37,808 nucleotides of DNA from Alphaproteobacteria bacterium (GCA_028277285.1 JANQGO010000090.1:1-37808); one strand, 5' to 3'; shown: positions 20,733 to 30,451, counted from the first letter of the stretch. Translations and numbers: made by a program. The notes: generated by a model from the sequence alone, not told the origin.

Positions 20733-20747
20733 TGTCACCCTATGACA
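20733..20747. promoter_or_regulatory. Palindrome TGTCA-CCCTA-TGACA in divergent intergenic region
   Basis: Perfect 5-bp arms with 5-nt spacer between divergently oriented genes starting at 20694 (-) and 20803 (+). Confidence 0.35.
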
Positions 20748-20802
20748 CCGCGCGGCGCACCATTATGCTGCACCGCGCCGGTGTTGACAGGGAGGATAGC
20801 CG

Positions 20803-21759
20803 TTGACCCAGACCGATCTCTACCCCGTGCACGAACCGTGGGACAGTTTCGCGCTTCCGGTCGACGATCTCCACACACTCCATGTCGAGCAGGGTGGCAA
20901 AAAAGACGGCGTGCCGGTCGTTTTCCTGCATGGCGGACCGGGCGATATCTGGTCGCCGGCGATCTATCGCTTCTTCGATCCCGGGCACTACCGCGTCATC
21001 GCGTTCGATCAGCGCGGCGTCAACCGCTCGACACCAACCGGCGAACTGACCGACAACACGACGCCGCATCTGATCGCCGATATCGAAGCGATCCGGCAGC
21101 ATCTGGGCATCGAGCGGTGGATCGTCTTCGGCGGATCCTGGGGCAGCGCCCTGGCGCTCGCCTATGCGCTCGAACACCGCGACAGCGTGTTGGCGCTGGT
21201 CGTGCGCGGTATCTACATGGGCGATCCCGACGACGATATCTGGGGCTTCAGCCATTGCCGCAACCTCCTGCCGGAAGCCTGGGACGAGCTTGCGAACCAC
21301 TTTCCGGCAAGCGACCACGACAACCTCTTTGCCGCCTGCGCGCGCGATATCGATGACGACGACGAAGCACGCGCGATGGAGGTCGCCAAGGCCTTCGACG
21401 ATTTCTCCGGCCTGCTCTGCGGCAACACGACCAAGCGCGACGACATACCCCTACACAAGTCGACCGCCGCGGAGACGCTTGTGACGTCGCGCTTGTCGCT
21501 CGCCTATTTTGCGAACGACATCTTCCTGCCGCCCATGCACCTGCCGAACAACGTGCATAAGCTTGCCGGTATCCCCGGTGCCATTGTCCAAGGCCGCCGC
21601 GACCTCATCTGCCCGGCGCGCAACGCGTGGCTGCTGCACAAAGCCTGGCCCGATGCGACCCTGACGATCAGCGACGATGCCGGCCACGCGCCGTTTGAGG
21701 ACGGCAACCGTGAAGCGCTGGTCGCCGCCATGGAGACCCTGAAGGATCTGAAGCCATGA
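20803..21759 (+). CDS. alpha/beta hydrolase, proline iminopeptidase-like
   Basis: HGGPGDIWSPAIYRFFDPGHYRVIAFDQRGVNRSTP, GGSWGSALALAYALEH. Confidence 0.85.
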   Translation: MTQTDLYPVHEPWDSFALPVDDLHTLHVEQGGKKDGVPVVFLHGGPGDIWSPAIYRFFDPGHYRVIAFDQRGVNRSTPTGELTDNTTPHLIADIEAIRQHLGIERWIVFGGSWGSALALAYALEHRDSVLALVVRGIYMGDPDDDIWGFSHCRNLLPEAWDELANHFPASDHDNLFAACARDIDDDDEARAMEVAKAFDDFSGLLCGNTTKRDDIPLHKSTAAETLVTSRLSLAYFANDIFLPPMHLPNNVHKLAGIPGAIVQGRRDLICPARNAWLLHKAWPDATLTISDDAGHAPFEDGNREALVAAMETLKDLKP

Positions 21760-22841
21760 CGTCCTCGCGCGTGATCGAACCGGACGAGTTGGAGCCGCTC
21801 GCCACCGGCGCCTGGATCCTGGGCGCGGGCGGCGGTGGTTCGCCCTATGACGGCTATCTCAACCTGCGCCAACTTTATCGTAAGGGTACGCGGATCGAGC
21901 TGATGGATCCCATGGCGCTTGACAATGACGATCTGGTCGCCGTCGTCTCGACCATGGGTGCGCCCTTGGTCGGCCAGGAACGGCTGACCGACCCGACCCT
22001 GTCGGTCAAACCGGTGATCGCCATGCAGGAGTACCTGGGCCGCCGCTTCAACGCCGTCATGCCGGTGGAGATCGGTGGCGGCAACGGGCTCGAACCCATG
22101 CTGGTCGCCTCCCAGCTCGACATTCCGGTGGTCGACGCCGACGCCATGGGCCGCGCCTTCCCGGAAGCCCAGATGACCAGCTTCGCCATCCATGGCCTCA
22201 CGATGTACCCGATGGCGCTCGGCGATATCCGCGGCAACGCGGTGATCGTGCAGAAGGCGGAGAACCCGAAATGGGTGGAGCGCACCAGCCGCGCCGTCTG
22301 CACCGCGCTCGGCAGCACCGCGCCGACCGCCAAGGCGCCGCGCACCGGACGCGAGGTGAAGGATTGCGGCATCCTCTATTCGGTGACGCGGGCGATCAAT
22401 CTGGGCCGCACGGTGCACGATGCCCGCGCGCGCCATGCCGACCCCGTCACCGCGGTCTTGGACGGCGAAGGCGGGCGATTGATGTTCACCGGCAAAATCC
22501 AGGACGTCGACCGACGGACCACGGCCGGTTTCCTGCGCGGCGCGGCGCGCCTGGAGGGCCTTGATGGTGATCACGGCGCCACGTTCGAGGTCGACTTCCA
22601 GAATGAATACCTGATCGGCCGGCGCGACGGCGAGCCAACGGTCATGGTGCCGGACATCATCTGTTTGATGGATAGCGAAACCGGCGAAGCGGTGGGAACG
22701 GAGACGCTGCGTTACGGCCAGCGGATCTCGGTCATCGCCCTGCCCGCGCCGCCGGTCCTCTCGACACCGGCAGGCCTGGACCTGGTCGGCCCGCGCGCGT
22801 TCAACTACGATGTCGATTACCGTCCGGCCTTCATCGCCTGA
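21756..22841 (+). CDS. DUF917 family protein (S-methyl-thiohydantoin desulfurase-like domain)
   Basis: 361 aa; GAWILGAGGGGSPYDGYL, VMPVEIGGGNGLEPMLVASQLDIPVVDADAMGRAFPEAQMTSFAIHG. Confidence 0.82.
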   Translation: MTSSRVIEPDELEPLATGAWILGAGGGGSPYDGYLNLRQLYRKGTRIELMDPMALDNDDLVAVVSTMGAPLVGQERLTDPTLSVKPVIAMQEYLGRRFNAVMPVEIGGGNGLEPMLVASQLDIPVVDADAMGRAFPEAQMTSFAIHGLTMYPMALGDIRGNAVIVQKAENPKWVERTSRAVCTALGSTAPTAKAPRTGREVKDCGILYSVTRAINLGRTVHDARARHADPVTAVLDGEGGRLMFTGKIQDVDRRTTAGFLRGAARLEGLDGDHGATFEVDFQNEYLIGRRDGEPTVMVPDIICLMDSETGEAVGTETLRYGQRISVIALPAPPVLSTPAGLDLVGPRAFNYDVDYRPAFIA

Positions 22842-22849
22842 CGCCTCTG

Positions 22850-24007
22850 CTACGACGCGCCAGAACCGCGCGCCTGACGCACGCTGTCGCCGAGGCGGGC
22901 AATGCCGGCCTCGATCTCGTCGATGGTCGGATACCCGAAGGCGAGGCGGATGAAGGGGCCGGCGTCGTTGCGGATGTGGAAGTCGGAACCGTGGGCGATG
23001 CTGACCTCGTTTTCCGCCGCGATCTCCTGGACGCGCCCGGGATCGACATCGTCCGGCAGACGCACCCAGATGAACAAACCGCCGGACGGGTGCGAAAACG
23101 AACATTCGTTGCCCAGATGACGGTTGAGCGCATCCAGCATGGTGTCGCGCTTTGCCTTCAACGCGTCGTTGGCCATCTCGACATGCTGCCAGAGCTTGTC
23201 GTGCAGATACTCATAGGTAATCGCCGCCGCCAGCGTGTTGGGACCGGCGTCGTGGCGCCGCGCCAACACCCGTTCCAGAAGCGCGGGTGACGCCGTCAAG
23301 TAACCGAGCCTGACGCCGGGCGCGAAGATCTTGGAGAGCGAGGACAGGTAGATGTGCCGGGGGTCGTCGTCGAGGGCGTAGAGCGCTGGCGGTTTATCGC
23401 CGTCGAAGTGCACGTCGCCATAGCAGTTATCCTCGACGACGATGCAGTCGAACTGCCGCGCCAGTTCGATCAGCTTCAAGCGGCGCTCGCGCGACATGAC
23501 CGCGCCGGTCGGGTTTTGATAGGTCGCGAGCGTGTAGATGAAAGGCGTCGGGCGCCCCTCTTGTTTCAGGCGTTCCAGGGTGTCGGCCAGGGCATCCATG
23601 CGCATCCCCTCCTCGTCGAGCGGCACGCCGACCATCTCGATGCCCATGGCATCGAACGCCCTTATGCTGCCGACATAGGAGTACTCCTCCATCACGACGA
23701 GGTTGTTGCCTTGGGCGGCGGTTTCCGCGGCCAGCGTCACCGCCTGCATCGAGCCGTTGGTCAGAACGATGTGGTCGGGGTCGATGCGCACGCCCTCGCG
23801 CTCGAACTCGCGTTCCGCCATCAGCCGGCGCAAGCCCTCATGACCCAGCTTGCCGGGGTATTGGTTGAGGTCGGCCGCCATGGTCGGCAGGACGCGGGCC
23901 GCCGCCTCGCCGAACGCGTCGGCCGGGAAGGTTTCCGGGTTCGTGTTGCCGGTAGCAAAACTGTAACGGATCACGGCGCGGTGCCTCCCCTTCAGACGAT
24001 GATTCAT
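22850..24007 (-). CDS. PLP-dependent aminotransferase, class I/II (2-aminoadipate transaminase-like), without HTH domain
   Basis: YTLATYQNPTGAVMSRERR, VVEDNCYGDVHF, SSLSKIFAPGVRLGY (PLP lysine). Confidence 0.88.
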   Translation of the reverse strand: MNHRLKGRHRAVIRYSFATGNTNPETFPADAFGEAAARVLPTMAADLNQYPGKLGHEGLRRLMAEREFEREGVRIDPDHIVLTNGSMQAVTLAAETAAQGNNLVVMEEYSYVGSIRAFDAMGIEMVGVPLDEEGMRMDALADTLERLKQEGRPTPFIYTLATYQNPTGAVMSRERRLKLIELARQFDCIVVEDNCYGDVHFDGDKPPALYALDDDPRHIYLSSLSKIFAPGVRLGYLTASPALLERVLARRHDAGPNTLAAAITYEYLHDKLWQHVEMANDALKAKRDTMLDALNRHLGNECSFSHPSGGLFIWVRLPDDVDPGRVQEIAAENEVSIAHGSDFHIRNDAGPFIRLAFGYPTIDEIEAGIARLGDSVRQARGSGAS

Positions 24008-24099
24008 ACTGGCATTGTCGCGGCGCTTCAGCTAGCGATGGCTTTCGCGCGGCGCAAAGGCCGTTCTCATCAAAGACCTGGAACAAGGGAGATGACGCG

Positions 24100-25011
24100 A
24101 TGAAGGTCGGCTATATCGGGCTTGGCGTCATGGGCGGCCCCATGGCGCTGAACATTGCAAGCGCACGCTTCGATCTTGTGGTGAACGACATCGACCGCGC
24201 CAAGGCGGATCCGCAGATCGAGGCGGGCGCGGCTTGGGCGGCGACGCCGCGCGAGGTTGCCGAGGCCGCCGATATCATCCTGACGTCCGTGCCCGGCCCG
24301 CTCCAGGTCGCCGCCGTCGCTGACGGCGAAGACGGCCTCTTGGCCGGCCTCGGCGTCGGCAAGATATGGGCCGACATGACGACCAACCGGCCGTCCTTCG
24401 TCCGTGAGCTCGGCGACAAAGTGGCCGCCAAGGGCGCCGTCATGCTGGACGCGCCGGTGACCGGCGCGGTCGACGGCGCGCGCCGCGGTGCGCTCACCAT
24501 CTTTGTCGGCGGCGCGCCGGACTCGCTCGCCCGCTGCCAGCCGATCTTCGATGTCATGGGCAAAACCGCCGCCAGCGGCAAGCTCGGCGACGGCAATGTG
24601 GTCAAGCTGATCACCAACCAGCTGTGGTTCACCCATGCCCGCATCCTGGGCGAAGGATTGGCGCTGGGCGCCAAAGCCGGTGTCGACATTCTGGTTCTGT
24701 GGGAAGCGATCAAGGCAAGCGTCGGCGACAGCTTTGTCGCCCACCACGACGCGCCCTCCATCTTCGCCGGCCATTACGATCCCTCGTTCTCGATTGCCCT
24801 GTGCCTGAAGGATCTCGGCCTGACGACCGAACTGGCGCGCGATGTCGGCGTTCCCGTAGCGTTGACGGAGAAGGTCGAGGCACTGTTCGGTGATGCCGAG
24901 AGAGCCTATGGCGGCGATGCGCCGGAGTTGACCGTGGTCAAGCTGGTCGAAGACGCCGCCGGTGTCAGCCTGCGCGCCGACGGCGACTGGGTGCCGCACT
25001 GGGAAAAGTGA
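24100..25011 (+). CDS. NAD(P)-dependent beta-hydroxyacid dehydrogenase (3-hydroxyisobutyrate dehydrogenase/tartronate semialdehyde reductase family)
   Basis: MKVGYIGLGVMGGPMALNI, DAPVTGAVDGARRGALTIFVGG, GDGNVVKLITNQ. Confidence 0.9.
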   Translation: MKVGYIGLGVMGGPMALNIASARFDLVVNDIDRAKADPQIEAGAAWAATPREVAEAADIILTSVPGPLQVAAVADGEDGLLAGLGVGKIWADMTTNRPSFVRELGDKVAAKGAVMLDAPVTGAVDGARRGALTIFVGGAPDSLARCQPIFDVMGKTAASGKLGDGNVVKLITNQLWFTHARILGEGLALGAKAGVDILVLWEAIKASVGDSFVAHHDAPSIFAGHYDPSFSIALCLKDLGLTTELARDVGVPVALTEKVEALFGDAERAYGGDAPELTVVKLVEDAAGVSLRADGDWVPHWEK

Positions 25012-25021
25012 GGCTTTCGCG

Positions 25022-25522
25022 ATGTCCGGCAAATCCGACGTTGAGCTGCGCGCCGTCGATATCAACAACTTCCGCGAGGTCGGCCATCTGAAGGTCGGCA
25101 AGAAACAGGCGAAGTTCCTGTGGAGCGGCGGCAGCCCGGTGGTGAACTGGCAGTTCCTGGTCGACTGCGCTTACATCCCCGACTGCGAGCCGCGCGCGGC
25201 CTACGTGAAGGACAAACTGGTCGGCCTTATCGGCTGGTGCCGCCATCATCCCGAAGGCCGCTTCCTGGAGCCGGCCATCCCCGGCGAATACGCCATCGAC
25301 CACGTGATGATCGCCAAACGCCATCAAGGCAAGGGGTTCGGCCGCAAGATGATCGCGGCGGCGGTCGCCGAATTGATGCGGCAGCCGGACTGCCGGCGTA
25401 TCGTCTTGTCGGTCGATCCCGACAACAAGGACGCGATCAAGCTCTACAAACGCAGCGGCTTCCGCATCTATCATCGCGACGACGACGGCGACATCTGGAT
25501 GGAATACAAGTGGCATGAGTGA
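25022..25522 (+). CDS. GNAT family N-acetyltransferase
   Basis: IDHVMIAKRHQGKGFGRKMIAAAV acetyl-CoA loop; AIKLYKRSGFRIY. Start chosen at MSGKSDVEL rather than 24962. Confidence 0.85.
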   Translation: MSGKSDVELRAVDINNFREVGHLKVGKKQAKFLWSGGSPVVNWQFLVDCAYIPDCEPRAAYVKDKLVGLIGWCRHHPEGRFLEPAIPGEYAIDHVMIAKRHQGKGFGRKMIAAAVAELMRQPDCRRIVLSVDPDNKDAIKLYKRSGFRIYHRDDDGDIWMEYKWHE

Positions 25523-26012
25523 GACCCGCCGGGACGAACCGGCTCTCTATCTGCGCGACGTCGATCTCAGCAACTACTACCCCGTCATGATGCTGGAGCT
25601 GGCCGACGATCAGCGGGACTTCGTCTGGACCAACAGCGGGCCATTGGCGGAGGCCGCCTATGTGCCGGGCTTCAGGCCGCGCGCGCTCTACCTGGGCGAC
25701 GACCCGGTCGGCCTTGGGCTGTGGGGCCCCTACTATCCCGGCTATGCCTATGAGAGCGCGCCCGAACCCGGTGCCTACATCATCGACCACGTGATGATCG
25801 ACAGACATCATCAAGGCCGGGGCTTCGGGCGACGGCTGGTCGACATGATGATCGCCGAGATGCGCGGGATCGCCGACTGCCGACGCATCCTGCTCGCCGT
25901 GGAGCCCCGCAACACGAACGCCATCGCGCTTTATCGCAAGCTGGGTTTCGAGGATATCGGCCGCACCCACGAGGACGACATCCTCATGGAGTTGATGGCG
26001 CCGGCAACCTGA
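25515..26012 (+). CDS. GNAT family N-acetyltransferase, divergent paralog of the preceding gene
   Basis: IDHVMIDRHHQGRGFGRRLVDMM; AIALYRKLGFEDIG; overlaps preceding CDS by 8 nt. Confidence 0.85.
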   Translation: MSETRRDEPALYLRDVDLSNYYPVMMLELADDQRDFVWTNSGPLAEAAYVPGFRPRALYLGDDPVGLGLWGPYYPGYAYESAPEPGAYIIDHVMIDRHHQGRGFGRRLVDMMIAEMRGIADCRRILLAVEPRNTNAIALYRKLGFEDIGRTHEDDILMELMAPAT

Positions 26013-26015
26013 TCG

Positions 26016-26669
26016 TCACCAGGCGATCGACAGCGGCGTCTGTGGACCCAGATCAATCGACCGGCCCTGTCGTCCGCGATCAAGCTCGATATGAAGAAGC
26101 GGCGCCATCGCGACCTCGACCCGGCATAACTTGTTCTGCGCCAGCATGGTCAGGGCGGGCGAAACGGATGGCGCCACCGTCGAGGCGACCACGACATCGC
26201 TGACTGCCGTTGCGCCGCAGGCATGATCGGGACCGCTGCCGTGAGCCGGCAGACCGGGAGGCAAGACGAACACAAGCGGCGCGCCACGCGACGCCGGTTC
26301 ATCGGCCAGCAGAATGGCCGAAGGCTCGGGCAGATAGGCGGGGCGGTAGGGGACATAGGGAAAGGGAATGGCGCCGCCCGCGTCTGAATCGCCACGCAAT
26401 GCGATGCCGAACGGCGAGGCCGCCGTATCCTTCCACCGCGAACGCCCGTCGAGCTCGGTCGGCCGGGTGATCGCCGCGGTCACCTCGCCGCGGCCCGCCA
26501 CCCACAGGAACTCCAGATAGCCGTTCTCGAAAAAGACACACCGGTTGGCGGTGCCTTGTCCCGGATGATCACGCCGCGCGGCGACCGTGAAGCCGGCTTC
26601 CGACAAACGTCCGGCCGCAGCGTCATACGCGTCGGTCAGCACGAACACATGGTCAAGCCGGAAAGCCAC
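26016..26669 (-). CDS. VOC/glyoxalase-like domain protein
   Basis: MAFRLDHVFVLTDAYDAAAGRLSEAGFTVAARRDHPGQGTANRCVFFENGYLEFL. Confidence 0.75.
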   Translation of the reverse strand: MAFRLDHVFVLTDAYDAAAGRLSEAGFTVAARRDHPGQGTANRCVFFENGYLEFLWVAGRGEVTAAITRPTELDGRSRWKDTAASPFGIALRGDSDAGGAIPFPYVPYRPAYLPEPSAILLADEPASRGAPLVFVLPPGLPAHGSGPDHACGATAVSDVVVASTVAPSVSPALTMLAQNKLCRVEVAMAPLLHIELDRGRQGRSIDLGPQTPLSIAW

Positions 26670-26698
26670 GGCCTCGCGTCAGCCGGGCGGTGGGAGGG

Positions 26699-28351
26699 TC
26701 AAGACGTGCGCGCTTTGGCGTCGATCTCGAAGAGGTCGCCGCGCTCGCGCAGCACCGTATCCAGCCAGTCGGTGCGCATCTCCGGCACCGAGGCCAGCAG
26801 CTTGCGGGTGTAGTCCTCTTTCTGCGGCGGCGTGAAGATATCCTCGGTCGGCCCCTGCTCGACCACGCCGCCTTTCCACATCACCACGGTCCGGTCGGCG
26901 ATGTTGCGCACGATGCCGAGGTCATGGGTGATGAACATGTAAGCGATGTCGGTTTCCTTCTGCAGGCGCTCCAGGAGCTCCAGGATGCCGGCGGCGACAA
27001 CCTGGTCGAGCGCCGATGTCACCTCGTCGCAGATGATGAGCTCGGGGTCGGCGGCAAGGGCGCGTGCGATGCACACACGCTGCTTCTGGCCGCCGGACAA
27101 TTGGCCCGGGAACCTTTCGCCGAATTCCGGCGTCAGGTCGATCTGTGCCAGCAGTTCGGCGACGCGTTCGTCGCGTTTCTTGCCGGTCAGCCCGAAGTAG
27201 AAGGTCAAGGGGCGGCCGATAATCTCCGCCACCGTCTGACGCGGGTTAATCGCGACATCGGGCATCTGATAGATCATCTGGACCTTGCGCAGCTCGTCGC
27301 GCTTGCGGTCCTTCAGCGCGCGGCTGAATGCCTGACCCTCGTATTCGACAACGCCCTCGAACGGCGGCAACAGGCCGGTGACGACGCGGGCCAGGGTCGA
27401 CTTGCCGCTGCCCGACTCGCCCACCACGGCCACCGTCTCGCCCTTGGCGATGTGGACGTTGATGTTCTCCAGCACATTGGTCTTGCCGTCATAGCTGGCG
27501 GTCACGTCCTTGATCGCCAGCAGCGGCGGATCGGGCATCTTGACGTCGACCTTCGGTTTCGGCTCGCCCTTGCGCGCGGAGATCAGCTCCTTGGTATAGG
27601 GCTCGCGCGGATCCTCCAGGATCTGCTGGGTCTCGCCGACCTCGATCATGTCGCCATAACGCAGCACCATGATGCGGTCGGCGATCTGGGCGACGACGGC
27701 GAGGTCATGGGTGATGTAAAGCGCCGAGGTGTTGTTGTTGCGAATGAGATCGCGCACCGTCGCCAGCACTTCGATCTGCGTCGTCACGTCAAGCGCCGTG
27801 GTCGGCTCGTCCAGCACCAGCAGATCAGGGCCGCAGGTCATCGCCATCGCCGACATGACGCGCTGAAGCTGACCGCCGGAAACCTGATGCGGATACCGCA
27901 CGCCGATCGTGTCCGGCGACGGCAGATCCAGGCGCGTATAGAGTTCGATCGCGCGCGCGGTCGCATCCTTCTCGTGCATCACCTCGTGACGGATCGCGGT
28001 CTCGCACACCTGGTCGTTGAGACGCTTGGCCGGGTTGAACGACGCCGCCGCGCTCTGGGCGATATAGGCGGCGCGCACGCCGCGCATTTCGCGCCGCTGC
28101 TCCTCGTCCAACGTCATCAGGTCGGTGCCGTCGAAAAAAATCTTGCCGCCGGTGATCTTGCAGCCGGTCCGCGCAAAGGCCATCGACGCCAGGCCGATGG
28201 TCGACTTGCCGGCGCCGGATTCACCGATCAGACCGAGAACCTCGCCGCGTTTGAGCTGCAGGTCGACATCGTTGACGATGCGGTTGATGCCGCCTTCGCC
28301 ACCGCGCGCTTCGATCCGAAGCTTCTGCATATCGAGAAGGTGCTCGGTCAA
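26699..28351 (-). CDS. ABC transporter ATP-binding protein, dipeptide/oligopeptide type, fused double NBD (DppD-DppF like)
   Basis: Two Walker A motifs (GESGAGKST, GESGSGKST), two signature motifs (VSGGQLQRV, LSGGQKQRV). Confidence 0.93.
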   Translation of the reverse strand: MTEHLLDMQKLRIEARGGEGGINRIVNDVDLQLKRGEVLGLIGESGAGKSTIGLASMAFARTGCKITGGKIFFDGTDLMTLDEEQRREMRGVRAAYIAQSAAASFNPAKRLNDQVCETAIRHEVMHEKDATARAIELYTRLDLPSPDTIGVRYPHQVSGGQLQRVMSAMAMTCGPDLLVLDEPTTALDVTTQIEVLATVRDLIRNNNTSALYITHDLAVVAQIADRIMVLRYGDMIEVGETQQILEDPREPYTKELISARKGEPKPKVDVKMPDPPLLAIKDVTASYDGKTNVLENINVHIAKGETVAVVGESGSGKSTLARVVTGLLPPFEGVVEYEGQAFSRALKDRKRDELRKVQMIYQMPDVAINPRQTVAEIIGRPLTFYFGLTGKKRDERVAELLAQIDLTPEFGERFPGQLSGGQKQRVCIARALAADPELIICDEVTSALDQVVAAGILELLERLQKETDIAYMFITHDLGIVRNIADRTVVMWKGGVVEQGPTEDIFTPPQKEDYTRKLLASVPEMRTDWLDTVLRERGDLFEIDAKARTS

Positions 28352-29199
28352 TGGTCTGACTCCTCGAACGCTGCGGCCACCGAACGGTTCTGCTTGGCCA
28401 GGATGAAGTCGACGAGGAGGTTGACGCCGACGGTCAGGATACCGATCGCGGCGGCGGGATAGAGCGGCGCCGCGATGCCGTAGGTGATGGCGGCGCTGTT
28501 CTCACGCACCATACCGCCCCAGTCCGCGTAGGGCGGCTGGATGCCCAGGCCCAGGAAGCTCAACGATGCGATGAACAGGAAGGCGAAGCTGAAGCGCAAG
28601 CCGAACTCCGCGATCAGCGGCGTCACCGTATTGGGGAGCACCTCGCGGCGCATGATCCACCAAAGCCCCTCGCCGCGCAGACGCGCGGCCTCGACGAACT
28701 CCATCACCGCGACATCCATCGCGATGGCGCGCGACAGGCGGAAGACACGGGTCGAGTCCAGGACGGCGATGACCAGGATCAGGATATAGATCTCCGAACC
28801 CAGCACCGAGATCACGACCAGCGCCAGAATCAAGGTCGGGATCGCCATCAGCGCGTCGACGATGCGGCTTAGGATCTGGTCCATCGCGCCGCGTACGACC
28901 GCGGCGGTAAAGCCGGCCAGGATGCCCATGGTGAATGACAGGATGGTCGCGATCAGCGCCACCGTGATCGTCGTCTGCGCGCCATAGATCATGCGCGTCA
29001 GCATGTCGCGTCCCAGCTGATCACCGCCCAGCCAATGCTCGGCGCTGGGCGGCGCCCAGACGCTGGTGACCAGCGCGGTTTCGCCGTAGGGCGCTATCCA
29101 CTGCGCGGTGATGACGACGAAGACGTTGATCAAGATGATGATGACGCCGATCTTTGACGTGAGCGGCATTTCGCCGAAGAGAGCCAGTGCTTTTTTCAT
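28348..29199 (-). CDS. ABC transporter permease (DppC-like)
   Basis: GGDQLGRDMLTRMIYGAQTTITVAL; binding-protein-dependent permease pattern EAARLRGEGLWWIMRREVLPN. Confidence 0.9.
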   Translation of the reverse strand: MKKALALFGEMPLTSKIGVIIILINVFVVITAQWIAPYGETALVTSVWAPPSAEHWLGGDQLGRDMLTRMIYGAQTTITVALIATILSFTMGILAGFTAAVVRGAMDQILSRIVDALMAIPTLILALVVISVLGSEIYILILVIAVLDSTRVFRLSRAIAMDVAVMEFVEAARLRGEGLWWIMRREVLPNTVTPLIAEFGLRFSFAFLFIASLSFLGLGIQPPYADWGGMVRENSAAITYGIAAPLYPAAAIGILTVGVNLLVDFILAKQNRSVAAAFEESDH

Positions 29200-29206
29200 C
29201 GCGGGC

Positions 29207-30154
29207 CTACTTCGGATGCCTGAGGCGCGGGTTGGCCAGGATCGACAGGATGTCGGCGGTCAGGTTCAGCCCGACATAGGTCATGGCAAAGATCAGTCCG
29301 CAGGCCTGCACGATCGGCACGTCGCGTTTCGAGACCGCATCGACCATGTATTGGCCCATGCCGGGATAGGTGAAGACGACCTCCACGACGACAACGCCGA
29401 CGACCAGATAGGCCAGGTTCAGGACGACCACGTTGATGATCGGCGACAACGCGTTGGGCAGCGCGTGCTGCACGACGACGCGCCAGTTCTTGATACCCTT
29501 CAGTTGTGCCATCTCGATATAGGGAGAGTTCATGACCGAGATGACCGCCGCGCGCGTCATGCGCATCATGTGCGCCAAGACCACCAGCGTCAGCGTGATG
29601 GCGGGCAGGATCAGCGCCGCCAGCGTCTCGCCGAAATCCATGCGGTCGTTGATGTTCGACAGGCTGGGCAGCCAGCCGAACTTGACCGCCACGAACAGGA
29701 TAAGGATGTAGCCGACGAAGAACTCGGGCACCGAGATGATCATCAGCGTGGAGACCGAGATCGACTTGTCGAACGCCGTGCCCTGCTTGATCGCGGCGAT
29801 CAGGCCGAGGGTAATCGCGAACGGAACAGCGATGATCGCGGCCAATCCCGCCAGGGTCAGCGTGTTGCCGAATCGCTCGAAGACCTGCTCGGCGATGGGG
29901 CGACGATTGCTCAGCGAACTGCCGAGGTCGCCCTGCAAAAAGTTGCCGAGCCAGTCGAAATAGCGGAGGTAAGCTGGCCGGTCGAGGCCCAGGGACGAGC
30001 GAATCGCCGCCAGGTTTTCTTCGGTCGCCGCTTGCCCCAAGATCGCCGCCGCCACGTCGCCGGGAAGAATTTCCGTGCCGGCAAAAATGATGACCGAAAC
30101 AACAACCAGAGTCAGCAGACCAAGCGCTAAGCGCCTAACAATCAGGCCAAACAT
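29207..30154 (-). CDS. ABC transporter permease (DppB-like)
   Basis: N-terminal RRLALGLLTLVVVSVIIFAGTEILPGD; YIEMAQLKGIKNWRVVVQHALPNALSPIINV. Confidence 0.9.
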   Translation of the reverse strand: MFGLIVRRLALGLLTLVVVSVIIFAGTEILPGDVAAAILGQAATEENLAAIRSSLGLDRPAYLRYFDWLGNFLQGDLGSSLSNRRPIAEQVFERFGNTLTLAGLAAIIAVPFAITLGLIAAIKQGTAFDKSISVSTLMIISVPEFFVGYILILFVAVKFGWLPSLSNINDRMDFGETLAALILPAITLTLVVLAHMMRMTRAAVISVMNSPYIEMAQLKGIKNWRVVVQHALPNALSPIINVVVLNLAYLVVGVVVVEVVFTYPGMGQYMVDAVSKRDVPIVQACGLIFAMTYVGLNLTADILSILANPRLRHPK

Positions 30155-30451
30155 GGCGCCCCCGTCTCTCTAAAGGACGCAACCTGCGCATTGCGCGGCA
30201 CCAAGCGTGCGCGCCCACGCATACCGGCTGATACTCTCAAAACGCTCCCCCTTTTTATTCGGGGTCCCTCCGTTGCGGCACACTTTTTGAGCCCCATGAA
30301 CCGCGTCAGGACCTCTCGCTTGGCGATATTGAAGCCGATTGTCCAAACCTTGGGAACCCCAAATGTCAGCAGCGGCGATCCGCACCCACCCTGAAAGCCG
30401 CGGATTCCAAGGCGTTTGACGGCAATTTGACCGCCATCGCTGACAGGCTTC

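Noticed and set aside
18640-20745. 701-aa plus-strand ORF antisense to the selenoprotein and amidohydrolase
   Set aside because: Low-complexity Arg/Gly/His/Asp-rich shadow ORF typical of GC-rich DNA; no family motif, whereas both minus-strand genes have clear motifs. A gene caller could wrongly prefer it and hide the selenoprotein.
26690-28462. 590-aa plus-strand ORF
   Set aside because: Antisense shadow of the fused ABC ATPase, which has two complete sets of Walker and signature motifs.
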